This document shows positions 8,883 through 17,514 of a stretch of 64,000 nt of DNA, one piece after another. The first letter of the stretch is position 1; the number at the start of each line of letters is the position of its first letter. A program made the translations under genes and the position numbers. The notes under the pieces were generated by a model, which was not told the origin of the DNA, ran no database searches, and was given only the letters and a program-made list of their open reading frames with translations. Origin of the DNA: Caenispirillum salinarum AK4 (GTDB lineage Bacteria; Pseudomonadota; Alphaproteobacteria; Rhodospirillales; Rhodospirillaceae). The DNA lies in assembly GCF_000315795.1 (NCBI RefSeq), contig NZ_ANHY01000003.1, positions 1-64,000 on the forward strand, read 5' to 3'.

Positions 8883-10372
8883 GTCACGGCATGAAGATAG
8901 AGCAGGACCCGGCCCATCCCGGCGGCGGCTTTGCCCGGCTGGTCCTGCCCGGCAAGGCGGGGGATGCCCGGAAGAAGCCGCGGGTCACCATCACCCGGCA
9001 GAGCAACAGCGACAGTTGCCTGGGGCGCACCGGCTGGCAGGCGGCGGAGCACCAGTTCAAGCCGCGCAAGATTCGTGTCGAAGGGTCGTCGCTTGTGCTG
9101 GTTCTCGGCCCCGAGATCGTCGACAACGTCGACGAATTCACCGGCGTGACCGTGTCGGTGCCGCCGCTCAAGGTTTCCGAACAGCTCCGCTGGCCTTCGC
9201 TCCTGCCGGCGACGGACCTCGATGCGGAGGGCGACGGCCAGGACTTCGTGGACGACGGCGCCGAGCCGCCCATCGAATACGACGGAGGCGCCAAACCGCC
9301 CGAGCCGGAGGAGACGCCGGAGCCGAAGCCGGACCCGGTCCCCGATCCCACGCCGGACCCCGATCCTGCGCCCGCGCCTGGGCCCGGACCGGACCCGAAG
9401 CCGGAGCCGCAGCCCAAGACGGCGCCCAAGCCTGCGCCTGCGCCTGCGCCTGCGCCGAAGCCGGCTCCGCAACCCGCCCCGAAGTCGGACAGTGGAGCGA
9501 AGCCGGGCCCGCAGACGCCGACGCCAACGCCGCCGATCGAACCCACGACCGACGTAAACGATCTTCTTCGCCGGCAGAAGGAGGAGCGCGAGGCCAACCA
9601 GAGGGCAAAGGACGCCAGGCAGGCCCCGCAGCCCGAGCCGCCGGTCCCGCAGCCTGCGCCGAAGCCGCAGGACGACGGCAAAAGCGGCGGGGACGGTGAC
9701 GACGGGGGTGAGACTTCGCCGGAACCGGAAAAGACGCCGATCCCCGATCCCGTTCCCGACCCGACGGTCATCCCGGAGCAGGCGGCCGGAAAGCGCCGGC
9801 CGCTCTGGCCGTTCATCCTGCTGATCGTCGTGCTCCTCGCCGCGCTGGGGGGAGCCGCCTACGTCTTCCGGGACGAGATCACGGCCTTCGTGGAGGACAT
9901 GACGGGCGCCGCGGACGCCGGTCCGGCGCCCGAGGCAGAGGCCGATCCCGCGTCCGAAGCGACCGATCCGGCGCCCACCGACGAGGCGGACCCCGATGCG
10001 CCTGCGCCGCCCGCCGACGCCGAAGCGGCGCCGGAGGCGGAGAGCAGCCTGTCGCCGGCCGAGCGCTACGACATGGCGATGGAAGCCCTGCGCGCCGGCG
10101 ATCCGGATACGGCGGTGCCGCTTCTCCGCGCCAACGCCGGTGAGGGTCACGCGCCGTCCATGGGCGCGCTGGCGGAACATTACGCGGACATCGATCCGGG
10201 CGAGGCCCTGCGCCTGGCGGCGGATGCCTGTGAACAGGGGCTCGCCGATGGTGCCGGCTTGCTGGACCAGGTGCAGTCCGCGATCGCGGCTCAGGCCGAC
10301 CGTGGCGATGCCATGGCCCGCCTTGCCCTGGACATTGACCTCGGCGCGGCTGCGGCCGCCTGCGCCCCGTAA
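8879..10372 (+). CDS. Proline-rich bitopic membrane protein with Sel1-like C-terminus
   Basis: 497 residues, no close family recognised. An N-terminal domain of about 120 residues is followed by a long linker (about 140-300) of Pro-, Glu-, Asp- and Lys-rich short repeats, one membrane segment at about 306-330 after a basic stretch, another acidic Pro/Ala linker, and about 100 C-terminal residues with helical Sel1/TPR-like spacing (AMEALRAGD, LRLAADACEQG). GTG 8879 is preferred: GGCGGAGG lies 7 nt upstream and the codon overlaps the SrfC stop as GTGA. An ATG at 8891 is the alternative. The layout suggests an envelope tether: a cytoplasmic head, a linker crossing the membrane and an external Sel1-like domain (inference). 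Confidence 0.72.
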   Translation: MSHGMKIEQDPAHPGGGFARLVLPGKAGDARKKPRVTITRQSNSDSCLGRTGWQAAEHQFKPRKIRVEGSSLVLVLGPEIVDNVDEFTGVTVSVPPLKVSEQLRWPSLLPATDLDAEGDGQDFVDDGAEPPIEYDGGAKPPEPEETPEPKPDPVPDPTPDPDPAPAPGPGPDPKPEPQPKTAPKPAPAPAPAPKPAPQPAPKSDSGAKPGPQTPTPTPPIEPTTDVNDLLRRQKEEREANQRAKDARQAPQPEPPVPQPAPKPQDDGKSGGDGDDGGETSPEPEKTPIPDPVPDPTVIPEQAAGKRRPLWPFILLIVVLLAALGGAAYVFRDEITAFVEDMTGAADAGPAPEAEADPASEATDPAPTDEADPDAPAPPADAEAAPEAESSLSPAERYDMAMEALRAGDPDTAVPLLRANAGEGHAPSMGALAEHYADIDPGEALRLAADACEQGLADGAGLLDQVQSAIAAQADRGDAMARLALDIDLGAAAAACAP

Positions 10373-10389
10373 TCCCCAGGAGGACAATC

Positions 10390-12441
10390 ATGTCAGCCCG
10401 CTTCATAACGCAGGGTGCCGGTCTCGCCCGGTGGACCGGCCGCGCCTTCATGCTGGCGGCGCTTGCCTGCGCGTCCCTGGCCGTTCCCGGCCCGGCGGCG
10501 GCCGAGCCTCTGCTGGTGCCCGGGAAGACCGACATCTACCAGCGCGTCCTGACCCGTCCGGATGCGACGATCACCGGCGCGGTGGGTGGTGCGTCCGTCG
10601 ACGAGCCGGCCGCCTTTTCGGCCTACTATGTCTTCGCGCGCGAAGACGGTGCCGACGGCGAATGGCTCCAGGTGGGGCCGGCCCGGCGCGGCGACCCGAC
10701 AGGATGGGTCAAGGCCGCTGAGACTGTCGAGTGGCAGACCACCATGGTGCTCGCCTTCAACAATCCCTCCGATCGCCTGCCCGTCCTGTTCTTCGATGAC
10801 GAGGATTCGCTGCGCGACCTGGTGGAAAGCGAGCGCCTGCCGGCCCTGGCGCCGGAGTACGTCGATCAGGCACGCGCCGGCGAGGCTCCGGCGGGATCGG
10901 GCGTCCTGTCCATCGAGCCCCGCGAATGGGTCGACCTGCGCGACAACTTCTATCTCCTGCCGGTCCTGGACGCCAAGATGACCTTCCTGGCGACGGGCAC
11001 GCGGGCGTCGCTGGTGCGCGTGGCCTCGATCCCCCTGCAGGAGGATGCCGCAAGCCCCGAGGCCTCTTCCGAGTTCCGGGCGGGCATCATGTTCGTCATC
11101 GACAGCACCATCTCCATGCAGCCCTACATCGACCGCACGCGGGAGGCGCTGCACCGCATCTACGAGCAGGTCCGCAACTCGTCGATCGGCGACAAGGTGA
11201 GCTTCGGGCTGGTCGAGTTCCGCGACAACACCGATGCCGCGCCGGGCCTCGACTACGTCACCAAGGTGGTGGCGCCGCTTCAGATTCCGCCGGATCACGA
11301 GGATTTCCTCCGTCGCATGGACGACGTCACCGTCTCCACCGTCACCAGCGCCGGCTTCAACGAAGACGGACTGGCGGGCGTGCTGGCCGCCATCGGCAGC
11401 GAGGACTGGAAGCACTTCGGCGGCCGCTACATCATCTTCATCAGCGACGCCGGCGTGCGCGAGCCGCCGGACCCTCTGGCCGCCACCGGCATGGGTCCGC
11501 GGGAAATCAACCGGCTGTCGCGCGACAAGGTGATCGCCGTGTTCTCCATGCTGCTGGCGACGCCGGCGGGCACCGCCTACCATGCGCGGGCCGAGGAGCA
11601 GTTGCGTGAACTGTCGTACTGGAACGACTGCACGGCCGCGCCGTTCTACTCCGTCCCCGAGGGCCGGCTGGAGGATTTCGGCCCCACGATCGACGGATTG
11701 ACCCGCACGCTGATCAACCAGATCGAGGCGGCCGCCGCGTCCGTCGGCACCGCGCCGGCGCCGGCGTCGCCCGCCGGCAGCGGCCCGGCCCGGGGCGTGT
11801 CGTGCTCGTCCGGCGGCGGCGGCGCGGCGGCGGACGGCGGTGCCCGTGATGCCTTCCTGGCGTCGGCCGACGACATCGGCCAGGCCATGCAGATGGCATG
11901 GCTCGGCCGGGCCCGCGGCACGACGGCGCCCGACGTGTTCGAGGCCTGGGCGCCCGACTTCGCCCTGGACGATCCCAGCCGCAAGGCGTTCGAGGTTCGC
12001 GTCCTGCTGACCAAAAAGCAGCTCAGCCGCATGGCCGCCGCCCTGGAAATGGTGCTGGAAGCCGGCCAGACGGTGCTGGACGACGCGCCGGAACGCTTCT
12101 TCGACCAGTTGCGCACCGTGGTGGCCCGGGCCGCGCGCGACCCGTCCGCGCTGGAGGCCGGCGCGCCGGCCATCAGCGATCCGGCCAGCCTGGACAACCT
12201 GGGCGACCTTCTGGGCGAATACCTGGAAGACCTGCCCTACAGCAGCCAGCTCATGGACATCAGCGCCGACACCTGGCTGGACGCAAGCCCCTCGTTCCAG
12301 GACCGGGTGCTGACCACCGTGCGGTCCAAGTTGCGGGCCTACCAGCACTTCCACGACGACGCCGACAACTGGGTCAAGCTGGCCGAAGGCGCGCCGGAGG
12401 ACGAATGGGTCTACCCGATCCCGCTGGACCTGCTGCCATGA
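10390..12441 (+). CDS. Secreted von Willebrand factor A domain protein
   Basis: 683 residues. A signal peptide of about 38 residues ends in AAAE. An N-terminal beta-rich domain (SH3-like in feel, not firmly assigned) precedes a vWA domain from about residue 230. The MIDAS is Asp238-x-Thr240-x-Ser242 (DSTIS), a relaxed form of DxSxS, and a later FISDAGV strand supplies another metal-site Asp. A Gly/Ala/Ser/Cys-rich low-complexity stretch (about 450-485) separates it from a helical C-terminal region. A strong AGGAGG site precedes the ATG. It should be periplasmic and bind a protein partner through a divalent metal. It overlaps the following ABC ATPase gene by ATGA, so the two are probably translationally coupled. 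Confidence 0.82.
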   Translation: MSARFITQGAGLARWTGRAFMLAALACASLAVPGPAAAEPLLVPGKTDIYQRVLTRPDATITGAVGGASVDEPAAFSAYYVFAREDGADGEWLQVGPARRGDPTGWVKAAETVEWQTTMVLAFNNPSDRLPVLFFDDEDSLRDLVESERLPALAPEYVDQARAGEAPAGSGVLSIEPREWVDLRDNFYLLPVLDAKMTFLATGTRASLVRVASIPLQEDAASPEASSEFRAGIMFVIDSTISMQPYIDRTREALHRIYEQVRNSSIGDKVSFGLVEFRDNTDAAPGLDYVTKVVAPLQIPPDHEDFLRRMDDVTVSTVTSAGFNEDGLAGVLAAIGSEDWKHFGGRYIIFISDAGVREPPDPLAATGMGPREINRLSRDKVIAVFSMLLATPAGTAYHARAEEQLRELSYWNDCTAAPFYSVPEGRLEDFGPTIDGLTRTLINQIEAAAASVGTAPAPASPAGSGPARGVSCSSGGGGAAADGGARDAFLASADDIGQAMQMAWLGRARGTTAPDVFEAWAPDFALDDPSRKAFEVRVLLTKKQLSRMAAALEMVLEAGQTVLDDAPERFFDQLRTVVARAARDPSALEAGAPAISDPASLDNLGDLLGEYLEDLPYSSQLMDISADTWLDASPSFQDRVLTTVRSKLRAYQHFHDDADNWVKLAEGAPEDEWVYPIPLDLLP

Positions 12442-13226
12442 CACCGGGTGTGACCGTGCTCTCGTGCCGCGATCTCGCCGTCCGGCGCCAGTCGGCGGAC
12501 AGCACCTTTTCGCTGTCCGTGCCGCGGCTGGACCTGCGGACCGGGGACCGCCTGGCCTTGATGGGGCAGAGCGGCAGCGGCAAGAGCACGCTCATCAACA
12601 TCCTGGCGCTTGCCATGCGTCCCGATCCGCAGGGAAGCCTGCTGATCCGCGCGGAGGGCGGACGCAAGGTGGTCGACGCCAACGCGCTGTGGCGCAAGGG
12701 GCGCGACGACGCCCTGACGCGCCTGCGCCGCAGTGCCTTCGGCTACGTTCAGCAGGTGGGGTGCCTTCTGCCGTTCCTCACGGTGGAGCAGAACCTGACC
12801 TTCACGCAGACGCTCAACGGCAGACGCTCCGTGCAGGACGCCCGTGCACTGGCCGAGCGGCTGGGCGTCGCCGGCGTGCTCAAGCGCCGGCCGGATGCGC
12901 TGTCGGTGGGGCAGCGCCAGCGGGTGAGCATCGCCCGGGCCCTGGCTCACCGTCCGTTCATCGTGCTGGCGGACGAGCCCACGGCCTCCCTGGACCGCGA
13001 CAATGCCGCGGAAGTCATGCGGCTGCTGGTCGAGCAGGCGCAGGAACGCGGCGTGGCCCTTGTGGTCGCCAGCCACGACCTGGCGCTGTGCGAAAGCTTT
13101 GGATTCGAGATCGTGCCGGCGCAGGTTCTTCCGGGCGCCCAGACCGTGTTCCACAGGGAGCCGGCCGGCCGGCGCCCCGTCGGTGGCGGGCCGTCGGCCC
13201 GGGCGGAGGCGCCCCGTGTCCAGTAA
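12438..13226 (+). CDS. ABC transporter ATP-binding protein, MacB/LolD type
   Basis: 262 residues with Walker A GQSGSGKS (43-50), ABC signature LSVGQRQRVSIARAL (155 onward; VGQ in place of SGGQ), Walker B FIVLADEPTASLD and an H-loop in ASHDLAL. The DEPTASLD/FGYVQQ pattern and pairing with an FtsX-type permease place it with MacB/LolD-like ATPases, which move or mechanically drive envelope substrates rather than import solutes. The C-terminal about 30 residues (Pro/Arg/Gly-rich) extend beyond the usual domain. The start overlaps the upstream stop as ATGA; the end overlaps the permease start by 11 nt. Confidence 0.88.
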   Translation: MTPGVTVLSCRDLAVRRQSADSTFSLSVPRLDLRTGDRLALMGQSGSGKSTLINILALAMRPDPQGSLLIRAEGGRKVVDANALWRKGRDDALTRLRRSAFGYVQQVGCLLPFLTVEQNLTFTQTLNGRRSVQDARALAERLGVAGVLKRRPDALSVGQRQRVSIARALAHRPFIVLADEPTASLDRDNAAEVMRLLVEQAQERGVALVVASHDLALCESFGFEIVPAQVLPGAQTVFHREPAGRRPVGGGPSARAEAPRVQ

Positions 13227-14451
13227 ACTCCGCCGGCTTGGCTTCGCCTGTGTCCTGGGATGGCGCGACCTCCGCCACGAGGCCGTGAGCTTCGGGTGCC
13301 AGGTGCTCGCGCTGGCCGCCGTCATCGCGCCGTTGCTGGTGCTCTACGGCCTCAAGTCCGGGGTCATGGGCCACCTGACGGACGAGTTGGCCTCGGACGT
13401 ACGCACGCTGCAGGTCTCGGTGCTGCAAGAGGCCGAGTATGACGCCGAATGGATCGCCGCCATGCGGGCCCGGCCCGAGGTCGGCTTCATCCAGGCGCAT
13501 ACCCGAACCCTGGCGGCCACGGTGGAAATCATTCGCCGCAGCGGCGACAACGGCGCCATGCACATGCAACGTGCATCCCTGTTGGCGTCCGGCGCGGGCG
13601 ACCCGCTCCTGCCGGAGGGCCTGGCGGCGCCGGGCGACGATGCCGTCGTGCTGTCCTCTGCCCTGGCGACCGCGCTGGACGCCGCGCCGGGCAGCACGGT
13701 GGAGGCGGTTATCTCGCGCCGGCTCGACGGCGCCGAACAGAACGTCTTCCTGGCCTTGCGCGTCGCCGGCGTGGTCGCTCCCGGCCTGTGGGACGCGCGC
13801 GGCGCCCTGGTCAGCCTGAATACCCTGGTGGACGTGGAGCGCTGGCGCGACGGCAACGCCGTCCCCCGGCGCGGCTGGACCGACGGCCGCGCCGATGGCC
13901 CGCGCGGCGAAAGCTACCCCAACATCCGGCTTTATGCGTCGGGCCTGGATGCGGTGGAACCGCTGGTGACCGACCTGACGGCCATGGGCTTCGACGTCCG
14001 CTCCCGCCTTGGCGACGTGAAGGCGATACAGGGCCTGGACCGCAGCCTGACGGCCATCTTCGTCATCATCACGGTGGTGGCGGCGCTTGGGGTTTCCATC
14101 GCCTTCGGCGCAACCCTCTGGTCCAACGTGGCCCGCAAGACCGCCGAGATCAGCCTCATCCGCCTCCAGGGCATGGAGCGCGGCGCGGTGGCCGGTTTTC
14201 CGGTTGCGCAGGCGGTGATGATCGCTGTGTCCGGCGTCCTGCTCGCCACCGGGATGGCGACGGGCACCTGCGCCACCATCGACGCCTTTTTCAGCGAGGG
14301 CCTCGCCGTCGGCACGCAGGTGTGCAGCACCCGGCCCGATCATGTGCTTACCGCCGCGGCAGGCACCGTTGTCCTGTCGCTGATCGCTTCGTTCGCGGCT
14401 GCGAACGTGGTGGCAAGGATCGACCCGAGCAAGGGATTGACCGATGTCTAG
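13216..14451 (+). CDS. FtsX/MacB-type ABC permease
   Basis: 411 residues: an N-terminal membrane helix (about 23-43), a periplasmic domain of about 230 residues, then three C-terminal helices (about 277-298, 332-352, 378-397), the usual MacB/LolC/FtsX topology. The helix 2-3 loop contains ARKTAEISLIRLQGM, matching the family's KEIGILRAIG-like coupling region. The start is GTG 13216, with GGAGG 6 nt upstream; the overlap with the ATPase gene supports it. Its job in the operon is unknown; exporting a lipoprotein or transmitting mechanical signals to the secreted vWA and FGE-like partners is plausible (inference). Confidence 0.85.
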   Translation: MSSKLRRLGFACVLGWRDLRHEAVSFGCQVLALAAVIAPLLVLYGLKSGVMGHLTDELASDVRTLQVSVLQEAEYDAEWIAAMRARPEVGFIQAHTRTLAATVEIIRRSGDNGAMHMQRASLLASGAGDPLLPEGLAAPGDDAVVLSSALATALDAAPGSTVEAVISRRLDGAEQNVFLALRVAGVVAPGLWDARGALVSLNTLVDVERWRDGNAVPRRGWTDGRADGPRGESYPNIRLYASGLDAVEPLVTDLTAMGFDVRSRLGDVKAIQGLDRSLTAIFVIITVVAALGVSIAFGATLWSNVARKTAEISLIRLQGMERGAVAGFPVAQAVMIAVSGVLLATGMATGTCATIDAFFSEGLAVGTQVCSTRPDHVLTAAAGTVVLSLIASFAAANVVARIDPSKGLTDV

Positions 14452-16045
14452 ACTGCGTCATGTCTTCGCCGCCGTGTCCGCGGCCGCTGCTCTTGTCGCG
14501 ACGGGCCTGGGCGAATCGCCGGCGCCGGCGGCGGCCGCCGACGCGCCGGCGATCGAATGGCCGGAAGGGATGTGGAATCCCAAGGCCGCGGACGACGACG
14601 TGATCCTTCCCATGCCCTGCGGCGGCGCCATGGCGTTCCGCAAGGTGCCGACGACGCTGCCGGGGAACTGGCTGACGGACGACAGGGTCAGGCTGGGGTC
14701 GCCGCAGGCCGAGGTAGCGTTCGCCTCCTACCTGAACCGCGGCCATGTGGCGGGGTCCCTCAGCGAGAACAACGATCCGGCCACCCGTCACCTGCTGATC
14801 GGCAAATACGAGGTGACGACCGACCAGTACAACGCCGTCATCGGCGGCGAGTGCGGCCGGCCGAACATGATGGGGCGGCTGCCCAAGGACGGCGTGTCGT
14901 GGTTCGACGCCGTGCACTTCGGCCGCGCCTACACCGAGTGGCTGCTGCAGAACGCGCGCGAGAGCCTGCCGCACGAAGACGGCGACCCGGCCTTCATCCG
15001 GCTGCCGACGGAAACGGAGTGGGAGTTCGCCGCCCGCGGCGGCCGCGCCGTAACCGAGGACGATTTCATGGCGCCGCGTTTCCCCATGGACGGGGACATC
15101 TCGCGCTGGGCCTGGTTCCAGGGGTCGTCCTCATGCCAGGGCCATCTGCAGCCGGTGGGCGTGTTGGAGCCCAACCCGCTGGGGCTTCACGACATCCTGG
15201 GCAATGTCGAGGAGATCATGCTGGAACCCTTCCGCATGGTCCGCGTGCAGCGCCACCACGGCCAGGTGGGCGGCATGGTCAGCCGCGGCGGATCGTGCCT
15301 GACCGACCGCAGCATGCTGACCACGGCAAGCCGCACCGAGTCCAACTACTTCAACCCCCGCACGGGCCAGGCCAGGACGCCCGAGATGACCGGCTTCCGG
15401 GTGGTCGTCGCCGCCCCTGTGCAGGTCAGCCACGAGCGCATCGCCGAGCTGCGCGAGGACTGGGAAAGCCTGTCGGACGGTGGGGCCCGGGCGGCGGCCG
15501 CCGATGCGGCACCCCGCGGCCCGGCGGAGGCGCTGGAGGCGGCCGCCGGCGCGACCTCGGACGTGGAGGCCGAGCAGGTCATGCGCGACATCGCCGCCGC
15601 AATCCGGGAAGACGCGTCGGACCGTGCCGACGTTGAGCGCCGGGCGGTGCAGGCGGCCATCCAGTCCGGCGCGCTGATCATCCGCCAGTACCGCGACGAA
15701 CTCCGGCGCATGGAAAACATCGAGAAGATCATCGCCATCCGCCGCGAAAGCACCGGCACGAATGCCGAGGCGCAGATCGCCGAGGCGGAGCAGACGCGAC
15801 ACTACATTCGCCAGCGACTGAAGATCACGCAATCGGTCTACACCACCGTCCTCGGTCAGACGGCCGAGGATTATCCCGTCGCCCTGCTGGCGGACCAGTC
15901 GGCGATCGTCGGGCAGCGCCTGCGCGACGTCGGTGCCGAAAGCATGGCGGGCTTCGCCCAGGCCTTCGTCGGCCAGGTGGAGCGCTGGGCGGGCGACGGT
16001 GGCGGCGATATCGAGGCCTACCTTGAGGAATTGGGCGAGCTGTAG
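14444..16045 (+). CDS. Secreted FGE/SUMF1-like fold protein with coiled-coil tail
   Basis: 533 residues: a signal peptide (cleavage near AAAADA), an FGE-sulfatase domain at about 45-330, and a helical coiled-coil tail to the end. Hallmarks are IGKYEVTTDQYN, VSWFDAVHF, RLPTETEWEFAARGG, LGNVEE, SRGGSC and a terminal TGFRVV. The paired cysteines of genuine formylglycine-generating enzymes are not seen in the C-terminal active-site segment, where TDRSMLTTASRTESN occurs instead. Sulfatase activation is therefore unlikely and a binding or scaffold role is favoured. ATG 14444 overlaps the permease stop by 8 nt. FGE-like domains recur beside trypsin and vWA genes in predicted bacterial conflict systems (established observation; its application here is inference). 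Confidence 0.82.
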   Translation: MSRLRHVFAAVSAAAALVATGLGESPAPAAAADAPAIEWPEGMWNPKAADDDVILPMPCGGAMAFRKVPTTLPGNWLTDDRVRLGSPQAEVAFASYLNRGHVAGSLSENNDPATRHLLIGKYEVTTDQYNAVIGGECGRPNMMGRLPKDGVSWFDAVHFGRAYTEWLLQNARESLPHEDGDPAFIRLPTETEWEFAARGGRAVTEDDFMAPRFPMDGDISRWAWFQGSSSCQGHLQPVGVLEPNPLGLHDILGNVEEIMLEPFRMVRVQRHHGQVGGMVSRGGSCLTDRSMLTTASRTESNYFNPRTGQARTPEMTGFRVVVAAPVQVSHERIAELREDWESLSDGGARAAAADAAPRGPAEALEAAAGATSDVEAEQVMRDIAAAIREDASDRADVERRAVQAAIQSGALIIRQYRDELRRMENIEKIIAIRRESTGTNAEAQIAEAEQTRHYIRQRLKITQSVYTTVLGQTAEDYPVALLADQSAIVGQRLRDVGAESMAGFAQAFVGQVERWAGDGGGDIEAYLEELGEL

Positions 16046-16088
16046 GGGCGACGTCCACGGACCAAAACGCAGAGGGGAAAACACGACG

Positions 16089-16832
16089 ATGACCAGCATG
16101 ATGAAGCGACTGAAGACAGGGGCCATCGCACTGACGGCGGTGGCGACGCTGAGCGCCTGCGCCACCGGCGGGCCGAAGCTGGACGAGGCGAACATGAACG
16201 CCGACGAGCGCCAGCTCGCCTCCTACGCCGGCGAGGACTACGTCGAGCAGTACGCGGTGCAGGCCGGCCTGGCCGGCGCGGCGGGGGGCGCCATCGCGGG
16301 CTGCATCATCGCTGCGGTGGCCGGTGCCAGCTGTGAAGACGGCGCCCTCATCGGCGGCGGCATCGGGGCCCTTGCGGGCGCGGCCTACGGCGCCGAGGCG
16401 GGACGCCAGACGGCGCAGCTGGCGGAGCAGCAGCTGGGCGAGGAGCAGGCGCTGGCCGTCGCGGCGCAGGAACTGGACGACGCCCGCGCCTCGAACCGGG
16501 CCGCCCAGGCGGTGGTCACGCAGCAGGGCCGCCGCCTTGCGAGCCTGCGCGAGCGCATGGAATCCGGCGCCGCGAGCCGCGAACAGTACGATGCGGCGCT
16601 GGAGGAGGCCAGGCAGGCCGAGATGCTCATCGGCGGTTCGCGCGACAAGCTGCGTGACTCGCTTGGCGACATCGAAAAGCGCATCGAGGCCGAGCGCGAC
16701 CGCGGCGGCGACACGGCCAAACTGACGGCGACCTATGAAAGCCTGAAGAAGGAGGCCGATAACCTGGACCGCCAGCTTGCGGTGCTGACGTCGGACCGCG
16801 AGGCCACCGAAGCGCTGATGGCCAGCTCCTGA
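16089..16832 (+). CDS. Lipoprotein with glycine-zipper and coiled coil
   Basis: 247 residues. The lipobox LSAC puts the lipidated cysteine at residue 24. A hydrophobic Gly/Ala-rich stretch (about 58-102: GLAGAAGGAIAG, GGGIGALAGAAYG) looks like a glycine zipper that could insert into a membrane, followed by a long charged coiled coil to the end. ATG 16089 is preferred because it gives the complete lipoprotein signal, although the open frame extends upstream. No enzymatic motif is seen. A structural role in the envelope next to the FGE-like and vWA proteins is inferred. Confidence 0.75.
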   Translation: MTSMMKRLKTGAIALTAVATLSACATGGPKLDEANMNADERQLASYAGEDYVEQYAVQAGLAGAAGGAIAGCIIAAVAGASCEDGALIGGGIGALAGAAYGAEAGRQTAQLAEQQLGEEQALAVAAQELDDARASNRAAQAVVTQQGRRLASLRERMESGAASREQYDAALEEARQAEMLIGGSRDKLRDSLGDIEKRIEAERDRGGDTAKLTATYESLKKEADNLDRQLAVLTSDREATEALMASS

Positions 16833-16843
16833 CGCCATTGCCG

Positions 16844-16862
16844 CGCCGGCACACTGCCGGCG
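16844..16862 (+). other. Intergenic hairpin between the two lipoprotein genes
   Basis: CGCCGGCA (16844-16851), loop CAC, TGCCGGCG (16855-16862), followed by GCTTTCC. A short T-run makes it at best a weak terminator; it may tune expression inside the operon. Confidence 0.4.
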
Positions 16863-16884
16863 GCTTTCCATCGAGGTTTGCATC

Positions 16885-17412
16885 ATGAAACGATTCACGA
16901 CACCGGCCATCGTGCTGGGTGCGACGCTGGTGGTCGCAGGCTGCGCCGCCGGCACCGCGGAGAACTGCGACGCCCTGAACGCCAACAGCGTCTTCCAGGA
17001 CTTCGCCTGCAAGCAGGGGGGCGGCTACGAGGAACGGCTGGCCCTGATCCGCGCGGAAACGCGGGCGAAGGTCGCCAGCACCCAGTTGACGGCGGCCGAG
17101 ACCGCGGAGCTTCAGGCCGAGGCGGAAGTCATGGCCCGCGATGCCGACGTGCTGGAAGACCGGCTGGCCGGCCTGAACGCCGACCTGGCGGCCATGCGCT
17201 TGCGGATCGACTCCGTCACCGCCCGCAACGACTCGCAGCGGGCCCAGCTTACGGCCCTGCGCGAGGAACTGTCGGAGGCCGAGCAGAACCTGGCGCAGGT
17301 CCAGGCGGCTGCGAGCGTCACGCCCGAGCAGATCGCCGCGCTGCAGGGCGAGATCGCCCGCAAGAAGGCGGCGGTCTCTGACATCCTCGGCAACATGGGC
17401 GTGGTCGAATAG
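16885..17412 (+). CDS. Small coiled-coil lipoprotein
   Basis: 175 residues with lipobox VVAGC (lipidated Cys20), a short region with two further cysteines (Cys30 and Cys43), then almost entirely heptad-like Ala/Glu/Leu/Arg coiled coil. It resembles Lpp- or OprI-like spacer lipoproteins only in general architecture; no family is claimed. It lies 52 nt after the glycine-zipper lipoprotein gene. A role as an outer-membrane-anchored spacer or coiled-coil partner is inference. Confidence 0.72.
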   Translation: MKRFTTPAIVLGATLVVAGCAAGTAENCDALNANSVFQDFACKQGGGYEERLALIRAETRAKVASTQLTAAETAELQAEAEVMARDADVLEDRLAGLNADLAAMRLRIDSVTARNDSQRAQLTALREELSEAEQNLAQVQAAASVTPEQIAALQGEIARKKAAVSDILGNMGVVE

Positions 17413-17422
17413 TGTGCCGCGC

Positions 17423-17456
17423 CGTCCCCGGCACGCCCGCGGGTGTGCCGGGGACG
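17423..17456 (+). other. 12-bp perfect hairpin upstream of the integrin-like gene
   Basis: CGTCCCCGGCAC (17423-17434) pairs perfectly with GTGCCGGGGACG (17445-17456) around a 10-nt loop; TCTTCC follows. The T-tract is poor. It could be a partial terminator or an mRNA-stabilising end that separates expression of the last gene from the rest. Confidence 0.55.
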
Positions 17457-17514
17457 TCTTCCAGCACCGCAGAATAATAGCCGCAGCAAGGCCTCAGACC
17501 TGGAGTTCCCTCAC

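Noticed and set aside
9290-9550. Tandem short repeats that might suggest a CRISPR or VNTR
   Set aside because: They are in-frame Pro/Ala/Glu/Lys codons of a linker, without fixed-length repeats and spacers.
10393-12444. 683-codon minus-strand open frame mirroring the vWA gene
   Set aside because: It mirrors the real gene almost end to end, and its sequence shows no fold or signal peptide.
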